Positions 38,365 to 48,203 of a stretch of DNA of 64,000 nucleotides are shown here, piece by piece. Made by a program: the position numbers and the translations under genes. The notes under the pieces are model-generated. The model was not told where the DNA came from. It saw only the letters and a list, made by a program, of their open reading frames with translations, and did no database searches. Every line of letters starts with the position of its first letter. The first letter of the stretch is position 1. Source of the stretch: Chamaea fasciata (taxonomy: Eukaryota > Chordata > Aves > Passeriformes > Sylviidae); the NCBI GenBank assembly GCA_029207755.1, contig JARCOQ010000005.1, positions 51,797,563 to 51,861,562 on the forward strand, written 5' to 3'.

Positions 38365-38890
38365 TGTGGCTGGGCTGGTTTTGGCTGGAGTAGAGTTAAT
38401 TTCCTTCCCAGAGCCTGTGTTTTGGGTTTGTATTGAGCACGGGGTTGATAACACAGGGATGGTTCTGGTTGTGCTGACACAGACCCAGCTGGTTTTCCTA
38501 CACTGGCAAGGGGGTGTGTGGCAGGAGACACAGCTGGGACAGGTGACCCCAGGCGACCAAAGGGACATTCCAGACCTTACCACATCATCATCAGTGTGTA
38601 ATGCGGGGGGAAGAAGATGGAAAAGAATGGATGTTCAGGGTGATGGCATTTGTCTTCCCATGTCACCCTGAAGTGTGATGGGGCCCTGCCCTCCTGGGGA
38701 TGGCCAAGCACCTGCTTCCCTTGGCAAGCAGGGAATTAATTCCTTGTTTTGCTTTGCTTGTATACATTGCTCTTCCTTTCCCTATAAAACTGGCTTTATC
38801 CCAGCCCAGAGGTTTTCCAGGTTTTACCCTTCCCGTTCTCTCCCGGATCCTGCTGGTGGGGAGTGAGGGAGCACCCACCGGGCACCCGTG
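38365..38890 (+). mobile_element. ERVL-type LTR (avian), solo and truncated
   Basis: It begins TGTGGCTGGGCTGGTTTTGG and GTAGAGTTAATTTCCTTCCC, a start typical of a common bird ERVL LTR. Near 38780-38890 it has the matching end blocks: CTATAAAACTGGCTTTATCC, TTTTACCCTTCCCGTTCTCT and GGTGGGGAGTGAGGGAG. The final few dozen bases of the LTR look lost or diverged. Confidence 0.8.
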
Positions 38891-39257
38891 CAGGTGTCCC
38901 TTGTCTCATACCTCCCTGGCCCACAGGATGGCACTGCGACACCCCTCAAACTGCTCCCGGGCTCTCGAGGCTGCTTCCTGACAGCAATTGTCAGTATTTT
39001 TCCCGAAGTCACACTTTTTCCCACTGCAATTCAAATTTCCTTTGAATTTTCAGGCTTTTCGGAATCCAGGAGAATTCCACAGAATCTCCCAGGCCGGTGC
39101 ATGTCTTTGCCCAGAAAGATCACCTCTCTTTCTGTGAGCATTTTGCTGGAATAAACATCAGTGATCCTCCCCCTAGAAAAAAGTCCATTGGAAGCTACAC
39201 ACCAACCCTCCAGAAAAACTACCGCGTTTTGGTGCTGATTAATTAATAACAAGGAAA
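38891..39257. other. Intergenic DNA
   Basis: Nothing recognised. Confidence 0.5.
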
Positions 39258-39671
39258 GGTCTGGAGAGCCAGTCCTGTGAGAAGCAGCTGAGGGAGCTGT
39301 GGGGGCTCAGCCTGGAGAAAAGGAGGCTCAGGGGGGACCTTCTGGCTCTGCAGAACTCCCTGACAGGAGGGGACAGCCGGGGGCGTCGGGTTCTGCTCCC
39401 AGGGAACAAGGGACAGGATGAGAAGAAACGGCCTCAAGCTGTGCCAGGGGAGCCTCAGGTTGGACATCAGGAGCAATTTCTTCATGGAAAGGGTGGTCAG
39501 GCATTGGAAGGGGCTGTCCAGAGAGGGGATGGAGTCTCCATCGCTGGAGGTGTCCAGGGAATGACTGGACGTGGCACTCAGTGCCATGGTCTGGGGACAA
39601 GGTGGGGATCAGACAGCTGGACTTGATGATCCTGAGGTCTTTTCCAACCTTAACTACTCTCTGATTCTATG
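39258..39671 (+). mobile_element. CR1 LINE fragment, 3' end
   Basis: Starts near AAAGGTCTGGAGAGCCAG and carries GAGAAAAGGAGGCTCAGG and AGCAATTTCTTCATGGAAAG. It ends in CTCTGATTCTATG. It is the same subfamily as the 3' half of the 25890-26840 copy and very similar to it. Confidence 0.93.
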
Positions 39672-40739
39672 TCCAGCTACTGCTTCCAACGCACTTCAAA
39701 GTACTGTACAAAACCAAATTCACTTTGCAGTCTTGCTATTTACCACACCACCATTTGCATTTTACTTAAGATCACTGCAAAAACCTTGCAGTTTGCGGAG
39801 CCTACAGCTTTCCAGCACTGACGTCCACCCCATGCATGGACACACCTGGCACATAAGCTCTTGCTCATGTGCTACAGCACCCACACAATTTCCCAGTCCT
39901 TTCTCATTTATGGGTCAAAGGTGCAGCCAAACCACAGACGTTAAAATTTGGACTGTGCAAATTTCAAAGTCTTCTCATCAGTGCTGGAGGAGCCTATGAC
40001 ACAGAGCTTAGACTTTTCCCTTGGCTCACAAAGTATCCCTTTGTGAGCAATATTTTGGAAGAACTGCAGAGTCAATGACTTCAAATTAAAATTCAACAAG
40101 ATACGCCTGTCCTTATTAAAATTTTTGCAAAGGGCCACAAAGGTCAATGTTTTCAGCCTAAAGTGGCTGAGAAGATGAAGCAACCAGAGTTCAACTCAAC
40201 TTGAATCCAACCTTCCTTATCAGCTTTAACCTCATTGCTAGCCCTCATTAAATCCTCATCTCTCTTCTCTTCATAGCTGTTTTAAATGCCTTTTTGAAAT
40301 ACCCCAAGGGAACCAGCATACAGAATCCTACCAAAACAAACCCTGAACATAGCTTTCTCTTCCTTTTTCTTCCCTTACTTTATATACTGAGCCACAAGGT
40401 CTGGAATATCCCTCTGCAGCAAAGACAGCAGTTGCTAAGGACAACAGCCTGCTGGAGACAGCCGTGGTCCTGCTGCGGACAGCCATGGTCCTGCTGCCTG
40501 CTCTGCTTCCACCCCAGCCCTGGGAAGCTAGGATGGCAGCTGCTGCCAAGAAATGTGTGAAAGGGGCTTGGGGACAAGGAAATTCCTGCCATGATTGTGA
40601 CAGTGGCCATAGTCATCTCCACTCCTTACCTCTCCCCTTGTCCCAAGGGTCTTTAGGGTTCCTCTGTGATCAAAATGGGAATACAATGAGAATAAAAGCA
40701 GCAAGTTCATGTCTCCTGTGAAGGAGACTCAATCACTGC
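39672..40739. other. Intergenic DNA
   Basis: No gene. A two-copy 21-bp tandem (GACAGCCGTGGTCCTGCTGC and a near copy) lies at 40457-40498. Confidence 0.5.
40457..40498. repeat. 21-bp tandem duplication
   Basis: Two head-to-tail copies with two differences. Confidence 0.8.
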
Positions 40740-41095
40740 CCAGGGAAGAAGTTCTGCCTCGTGTCCAGCTGGAACCTCCTGGGCATCAGTTCCTGCCCAT
40801 TCCTCTGGTGCCATTGCTGGGCCCCCCAGAGCAGAGCCCGGGCCCTGCTCGGAGCCCTCCCTGCTCACAGGGACACCCAGGGCTGAGGCCCCTCTCAGCT
40901 GGGGCTCCTCTCGAGGCTGGACAGCCCCAGCTCCCTCAGCCTTTCCCTGTCCGAGATGCTCCAGGCCCTAAATCATCTCTGCAGCCTCTGCTGGCCCAGC
41001 TCCAGGAGCTCCCTGTCCCTCCTGTGCTGAGGAGCTCAGAAATGGACAAAGCTCTCCAGATGTGCCACACAGGGCTGGGCTTGGACCAAGAAGCA
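40740..41095 (-). mobile_element. CR1 fragment, antisense, without tail
   Basis: Contains TTCTGCCTCGTGTCCAGCTG, CAGCCCCAGCTCCCTCAGCC and CCAGCTCCAGGAGCTCCCTG, the reversed CR1 blocks of a diverged subfamily. The CR1 tail itself is not visible. Confidence 0.65.
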
Positions 41096-41366
41096 GGATT
41101 TTCAAATGCACTTGCTATTGCTCCAACCGTGTTTCACTAAAGTCATTAGAAAAAAATTCCCAATGGTCACGGTGTGTTTAGGCATTTTTCTAAATGCTAC
41201 CTTCCATCAAAGTTCTGGAAGTGTGAATTTATGGTATCTCCTGAGTGCCTGGCTGCTAGGTTAACTATTTACACTCTCACTACAGTTGCCTGAAGATACA
41301 GTAGTGAGGTTTCCAATTATGGACAGAAAGCATGGAAAGGGATGTAGGGGCACAAGGAAATATTCA

Positions 41367-41576
41367 GAGAATCACAAAATGGCCTGGATCGGAAGGGATC
41401 TTAAAGATCATTTGGTTCCAAACCTTGCCATGGGCAGGGACACCTTCCACTAGCCCAGGTTACTCAGAGCCCCAACCAACCTGGCCTTGGATATTTCCAG
41501 GGATGCAGCAGCCATAGCTTCTCTGGGCAGCCTGTGCCAGGGCCTCACCACCCTCACAGGGAAATATTTCTTCCTT
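41367..41576 (-). mobile_element. CR1 tail fragment, antisense
   Basis: GAATCACAAAATGGCCTGGA is the reversed tail, followed by the CCATGGGCAGGGACACCTTC block. It stops at GGGAAATATTTCTTCCTTA. Confidence 0.9.
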
Positions 41577-41775
41577 AAAAAAAAAATAAATTATTAATGG
41601 CACCAACATTACTGAAGCAAGTAAAGAGGGTCAGCATCCCATTTATCCTATTCCCAGCTGTGAAAATAACTATATCCCTTACAGAAGTTACAACCATGTG
41701 AAATCAGGAACAGATCAGAGAAGCTCCTTGAAGAACTCAGAGTAAGCAGCTGCCCCAGATGCACATCTAGGTTCA

Positions 41776-41929
41776 ATCCCCATCCCTGGAAGTGCCCAAG
41801 GCCAGGCTGGATGGGGCTCTGAACATCCTGGTCTACTGGGACGTGTCCCTGCCCATGGCAGAGGGTTGGAATGAGATCATCTTTAAGGTCCCTTCCAACC
41901 CAAGCCATTCTGTAGTTCTAAGATTCTAA
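41776..41929 (+). mobile_element. CR1 tail fragment, sense
   Basis: TTCAATCCCCATCCCTGGAA to CCAAGCCATTCTGTAGTTCT. It lies about 200 bp from the antisense copy at 41367-41576, with truncated 5' ends facing each other. Confidence 0.9.
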
Positions 41930-41975
41930 TTTCCCAGGCCTGCCTCACACCATCTGCATGTGATTCCCTGCAGGG

Positions 41976-42030
<55 letters not shown>
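41976..42030. repeat. Poly-A run (55)
   Basis: Fifty-five uninterrupted A, the longest homopolymer in the window. Confidence 0.96.
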
Positions 42031-42034
<4 letters not shown>

Positions 42035-45000
42035 TTTGCATTATCTGAAGACAAATGAGTGTACCTAGAACTTTACCACTTATAAACACCCAACTGCATG
42101 TTGAGGAGAGAAAAATGTTATTTCTCCTCCAGAGTCAGAGGAATCAAGGTACAGGAAAAATGAAATCTTAGCTCTATCCCAGATCCCAACCCAGAATGTG
42201 CCTGTGAGCATCAGTCTTTCCACAGACCAGAGTGGTGCTGTGGCACATGAGTCACAACTCAAAAAACATTCAAATGGGAATTTTAGTTACACTTCAAAGC
42301 ATTGCATTTTCAAGATAAACAGGTCTTGCTTCCCAATGATACACTAAATAGACCCCCCCCAAATGATAAAAAAGGCTTCTAAAGCACCCTGTACCATGCT
42401 GCCTAGTTGGCATCAGAAGAAAAATGTGCTGATGTATGAACACCAGCTGGGAATTTGGCTCCATTTGCCTGAAACCAAGTCTCTTTATCAGCAGGGCTGT
42501 TAAAACATTCCAGCCATCAAAAAAACCCCAAAAACTTTATGCATCATGGTGGACACAAAGACATGGCAATATTCTCTCTCCAAAAAATATAAGGTTTGTG
42601 TAAGACTCATGCATTGCTTGTAAGACTCCAGCACCTAAATGTGCTGTAGTACAGGAAGGAATTTGCAAGAGGATTCATCTGGGCCTTTTTGCATATGCTT
42701 GCTTGTGAATCACCAATATATGACTAAATATAAACCATGAAGAGCTGTAATTGCTATTCTATGTATCCTCATATCTCCCTGAAATACCATAAAGGAAGAA
42801 AAACTACCGAATAATTTAGGAGGATTAGTTCCTAACAATGCCAGTGGAAATCTGCAAAAAAACCCAAAAACCAATCTTTCCAGATTCAAAATGCAGATTT
42901 GTTTGCTCAGTACCAGTCCTTCATGCTTGGAGAGCTGGCACTAATCTCTGAAAGAGATGGTGAACTCCTTCCACCTCCAGCATATTTTTCTTCTGCTGTT
43001 TGAACACCTTGGTCCCTGAGGGAAACTCAGGGGTAGAAGAGAGGAACTTGCTTCAATTCCCTTCGTCGGGATTAGCTGTGAAAAGTGATGTCAGCCTCTT
43101 ATCTCCATGGTGCGAGCATTCTAGGAGCTTTCAATTTACCTTGCAGTTAAGTCAGCTCTGGGCTTTGTCAGCCAGAAATATTTTTGCACACTTTTAATTA
43201 TCAGGCAGCCTGCAAGGGAAGGGAGAGTCACAAACGAGGGGCCTGCTCTGAGTGTTTTGTGCCTGAGCCTGGAAAGCAGGGATCAGATCAGCCAAGCCCG
43301 ACACAGAGCCAGGTAACAGCAGGACTCGCCAGCATTTGGGTATTCCATGAGTCCCATGCACAGGGACAAACATTTTGCTGTGTTGTTTTTCATCCTCACT
43401 GCCCATCTGTTTGTTACTGCTGTTGTGATAGCAGCACAACACCATGTCCTGAGGGAGGAGAGGTCCCCAGCTGTGCCTGACATTATCCAGGTGTCAGGGA
43501 GGAGATGAGGAACACTCAGAAAGATCTCCCTGTCTAAAAGGTTTCGGGAAAAGAAGGAAACCAATGTCTTTGTACTGTTCCATCTTATTGCTGAGGCATT
43601 GAGATATGAGGGACATCCAAAGGCTACGTGACAGGACTGGGGACTGTCCCCTTGACTCCAAGCCCAGCATTGAATCACCTTCCTTCCTAAGTAGTCTCTT
43701 AACTATCAAAAAACCCCATGCAGCCTTTTGATGCAATTACAACAAGCAGAAAAGCCAGGGCCAGAAGTACCAGTGGGTGGTTTTTCTACAGTTTCCATGA
43801 CTGGGAATGGAGGATGGAAAGGAAAGCTGCATCAGCCTCCAGAACCCCTCCCAGCTGCAGCTGGCTTGATCAATATGTATTCAGACACCTTCTATGGGGA
43901 TGCTGATTAGTGGTTACTGTGCAAGGAAGTCCCAGCTCATCTCCTCTGAAATCCTCTTAGTTAAGTGTTAGTGGCAGCTCACAGATCTGCACAGGTTTGG
44001 TTTTAAAGGGCCAAGAAAAAAAGTAGGTAGAGCTACAGTCCTCTGTAGATAGCACCTTTTCCTTCCATCCTCAATTCACCCAGAAAATTTCAGTAACTAG
44101 TTTTTTGTAGTTTTTTAAACTTTTTTTTCTTATTACATAATCTCAAAGTAAAAAGATCCTAAAAGCTGATCAGCTGAGTGGGAACAGGAGGAGCTCACAG
44201 CTCAGAATGACATGTTCTAACAAGTCAGACAGTGCTGGAAAAGCAGCTTGGTCTCATTAAAAAAAAAACTTTCTCACCTGGGCAGGTGTTGCAGCTGCAG
44301 AAAAAAACAACTGGCTTGGCTCAGCCATAGCCAAAGCATTGGAATATCCCTTCTGTCACTGGGAATACATGCTGTAGCATCCATGAGGTTTGGGCTGTCA
44401 TTCCATCTCTTCTGGAGCATTTGAGTACCACATAACTGAATTCAAGGAAGTATTGGAGCTGACACTGGAGCGACACTGGTAATGAACAGGAACTGCCAAT
44501 GCCTACCACTACACTGCTTAAAAAAAAAATATTAAAAATAAACTCCCCTAAACCGAGGATAATCCCCTCCCTTCCTAAAGAAAAAAAAAACAAAACCACA
44601 AACCCCAATTCCATGTTTTATATATTTCATTCCAGATCAAAGTTAGAAAAAACTAACAAAAACACAAACAAACAAACAAAAAACCCCAAAAAACCCCAAA
44701 CCAACCAACCAACCAAAAAACCCAAAAAACCCAAAAAAAACCCCAAAAAAACCAACAAACCCAAATCAAACCAAACCAGAAAACTACTCGCAAAATTCAG
44801 TATTTTACCTTGTTTAAATGCAATCTCTTAAAAAAAGAATTAGAATATTAAGAAAGGGATTGTGCACATTACAAAATTTTCCAAATGTGCCTTTTGCAAA
44901 GAGTACCAAAATGAACTGGAATGAAACTTCTCTCACAAATATTGCTGATTTTGAGGAAGGGGCACCTTTTGAGGGAAATACATCCTAGAGAAATGTTTGC

Positions 45001-45232
45001 AGTCCGCTGCTGAAAACTAGCAGATCATCAAACACCAGGCTAATGCAGCAGTGAATACTCTCCAAAATGTTTCTGAAAGTCACTTCCAAGGACAGACTAC
45101 AAAGATCAATTGATTTGTCAAAAGCGTGAAAGGCCATAGTCTACAGTTCTCACAGGAATGTGCCAGACAGTGCTATTTATGACATGCTAAAATATAAGAA
45201 TAATTCAGAGCCTGAGAACTACACACTGCTAA
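42031..45232. other. Intergenic DNA with an A/C-rich tract
   Basis: No gene. The frames at 43000-43910 show no family resemblance. 44583-44785 is low complexity. Confidence 0.5.
44583..44785. repeat. A/C-rich low-complexity tract
   Basis: A-rich sequence with CCAA, CCCAAAAAA and CCCCAAAAAA units. The minus strand carries at least six G-runs of three or four. Confidence 0.9.
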
Positions 45233-45270
45233 GAGTCCCTTCCAGCTTGGGCTGTTCCATAATTCTGTGA
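45233..45270 (+). mobile_element. Very short CR1 tail fragment
   Basis: GAGTCCCTTCCAGCTTGGGC followed by CCATAATTCTGTGA. Confidence 0.6.
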
Positions 45271-45564
45271 GTAAACTGAGATCAGAAAGAAATGCAACGC
45301 TGTGTTCATGGCTCAAATCAGACTCCTTGGTTTACATCTGTGTTTCTTACAACTCCTTTCTAATGTGGCTTGTAGCCGTAACTCAAATGATGCCAAGTGC
45401 TTGGGACAGCTTCTTAAGACATCTTAGGGCCCACCAGATTTGTGTGCACCATCCTGCCAATGCCACTGATAGAGCACAAGTGGCGTCCATATTCACAGGC
45501 TTTGGTGATGTGCATGGATATTCATAACATTTCCAATGCCTGGCTTTTCTTTTTTTCCTCACTA
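45271..45564. other. Intergenic DNA
   Basis: Nothing recognised. Confidence 0.5.
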
Positions 45565-45992
45565 AATCACAGAATCATAGAACAGCCTGAGTTGGAAGGG
45601 ACTACAAGGATCTTTGAGTCCAACTCCTGGCCTTGCAGGACACCCCAACAATCCCACCCTGACCTGGGAGTGTTGTACAAACACTCCTGGAGCTCCGGCA
45701 GCCTTGGGCCCATGACCATTCCCTGGGGAGCCTGTTCAGTGCCCCAGCACCCTGTGGGGGAAGAACCTTTTCCTAAAATCCACCCTAACCCTCCCCTAAC
45801 ACAGTTCCAGCCATTCCCTTGGGTCCTGTCCCTGGTCACACAGATCAGAGCTCAGGGTCTGCCCCTCCTCCTTGTGAGGAAGCTGCAGAACTGCTGTGAA
45901 CTCTGGCCTCAGTTTCCTCTTCTCCCGCTGAACAGACCAAGTGCCCTCAGCCACTCCTCATGTGGCTTCACCTCCAGGACTTTCAACATCTT
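45565..45992 (-). mobile_element. CR1 LINE fragment, antisense
   Basis: AAATCACAGAATCATAGAAC is the reversed tail. The GAGTCCAACTCCTGGCCTTG and GGGGGAAGAACCTTTTCCTA blocks place it in the same subfamily as the 6000 and 9085 copies. Confidence 0.92.
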
Positions 45993-46407
45993 TCTACTCA
46001 CAGAAGAAAAGCTAAAGAGCAGAACTGGTTGGCCAAAATAGAGATGGAAATTACAAGACAACAGTTTCCTCACTGAAGTGAACAAAGAGCATCAAGAAGC
46101 AGGAAAGCTCAAGGACAAAGTCTAAGGACAGCTCCTTCCTGACCCTTCTGTGACACAGAGTACACAGAGTTGGCTGAAGGGATGAAGCTCCCACTTCAGT
46201 TAATACTTTCTTTGCCTCCTGAGTTTAAGGGGGGTCTTCACCTCCACAAGGGGAAACGATTTGAGAGAGGTAAGAGAGGAAATGTGAAGTTTTGTTCTGT
46301 CAGTGTCAGAACAGTGCATGCAATAGGAAACTATTCGGCTCATCTCTTCAGGCCAGAGTGGCCATGGGGATCAATTGCCCTGACTTCCTACCCAACAGTG
46401 CTGCTCC
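45993..46407. other. Intergenic DNA
   Basis: Nothing recognised. Confidence 0.5.
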
Positions 46408-46716
46408 CCACAACTCCCTGACAGGAGGGTGTCGCCAGGTGGGGGTCAGCCTCTTCTCCAAGGGAATGGAAAACAGGAAAGAACCTGAAGTCACATCAGG
46501 GAAGGTTCAGGTTGCATATTAGGATTTTTTTTTTTTTTTTCTGAAAGAGCAGTTAAGCATTAGAACAGACTGCCCAAGGAAGTGCTGGAGTCACCAGCCC
46601 TGGAAATGTTCAAAGAATGAGTGGACATAGCACTTCATAATCTGGTTTACTGGGCATTGTGATATTCCACTGAGGGCTGGACTTGATGACCTTTGCAACC
46701 TTAATGACTCTGTGAG
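46408..46716 (+). mobile_element. CR1 LINE fragment with an internal T run
   Basis: CACAACTCCCTGACAGGAGG to ACCTTAATGACTCTGTGAGC. A T17 run sits where the AGGAGCAATTTCTTC-like block should be. Confidence 0.85.
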
Positions 46717-46765
46717 CAGCAGTTCTTGAAGACCATGCATCACTGCTCATTTCTGCAACAAAACG

Positions 46766-46880
46766 CGGAATCACCAACTGGTCTGGGTTGGAAAGGACTT
46801 TAAAGATCACCTCATTTCAACCCTCCCGCTAGAGGGGCAGGAACATCTTCCACCAGAGCAGGTCGCTCAAATCAGATAAT
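46766..46880 (-). mobile_element. CR1 tail fragment, antisense
   Basis: GGAATCACCAACTGGTCTGG and GGGGCAGGAACATCTTCCAC, strongly truncated. It lies 50 bp from the sense copy at 46408-46716, tail to tail. Confidence 0.8.
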
Positions 46881-47739
46881 CTAACTGAGCTGCAGCAGGG
46901 CTGGTTCAAGGCTTTCCCAAACATTAGATGCAATGCACCGTTCCAGTGATTCCAGGGAGCTCACGGGAGTGAGAAATGACCACAGATTCCAGGAAGGAGT
47001 AAGGTCAGGAAAGAGCTGGAGAGCTCTGGATAGTGAGAAAGGACTGGACAAGGTGAGCAGCCATTCTAGGTTGAGGGGAAGTGCAGTGAACAGAGTTTGG
47101 TGGGTTTTTTAAAGGGTGTGAATTTGCTCTCTGCCTCCAGACCAGCTCCTGGAGGGATATGGTATCCGCTGTGCCATTCTACCCCACTCCTAGGACTTCC
47201 TTCTCTCTCCTCAGTCCCACAGAGAAAAAAAAAAAAACCTCCCAAGACTCACAGTTCCTCTCCTAGATCTCCCTCCTAACCACAAACCCCAAGCATTTAA
47301 TAGTAAAATCACCAGGATTTGGTGTTTTGTAGGTAAAAGTGCAGTATGGCAAACAATCTGGAGACATAAGAAATGTGAGAAGATCTTAAAATTTCTCATA
47401 TTTTCTTCTTTTTTGGTTATTTTGCCCCCAGTAGTTTCCTAACTACAGGTCCTGTCAGTCTTTTACTGGCCTAGAAAAGTCAGGCTCTTCCAGCTTCCAC
47501 TGGCAAAGCACTTTCCCATCCACCTGATCATTCTTGCTGTTCTTCTGTGCATCCTGCCTGACCAAATTTAGGTCACCAACAATGCACACAGCATTCCAGA
47601 TGAGGCCTTGAAGAATTAGCATTTCCCAGGTATTACTGAATGTGTTTGTCCTGAGATTTTCCAAGACTTGCACCTCGATTTTCATGGCTACAATACTCTG
47701 GTGGCTCAGTTAGTGACACTGGCACTCTGGCTGAGTGAA
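46881..47739. other. Intergenic DNA
   Basis: Nothing recognised. Confidence 0.5.
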
Positions 47740-48203
47740 GGACAGGCAGCTTCTGGAGCCAGGCCAGAGCAGGGACACCAAGGGCATCAGAGTGATGGAG
47801 TAGCTCTGCTGTGAGGAAAGGCTGAGGGAATTGGGATTGTTCAGCCTGGAGAGGAGAAGGCTTTGGGGTGACCTCACTGTGGCCTTGCAGTGCCTGAAGG
47901 GAGCCCACAGGAAAGATGGAGAGAGACTCTTGACAAGGGCCTGGAGTGACAGGAGAACGGGGAATGGCTTCACACTGACAGAGAGGAGGTTTAGATTGGA
48001 TATTGGGAAGAAATTGTTCCCTGTGAGGGTGGTGAAGCTTTGGAACAGGTTTCCCAGAGAAGCTGTGGCTGTCCCAGCCCTGGATATATTAAAGACCAGA
48101 CTGCATAGGGCTCTGGGCAATCGAGGTGTCCCTGCCCAAGGCCGGGGGTTGGAATGAGACGGTCTTTAAGGTCCCTTCTAACCCTGGCTATTCCATGATT
48201 CCA
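47740..48203 (+). mobile_element. CR1 LINE fragment, 3' end
   Basis: GGACAGGCAGCTTCTGGAGC, TTGTTCAGCCTGGAGAGGAG and GGGAAGAAATTGTTCCCTGT lead to the tail CTATTCCATGATTCCAC. Confidence 0.93.

Noticed and set aside
34650..38890. One provirus bounded by the two ERVL-like LTRs
   Set aside because: The LTRs belong to different families and there is no retroviral coding sequence between them.
44499..44831. 110-residue Lys, Asn, Pro-rich frame
   Set aside because: Low-complexity A/C-rich DNA.
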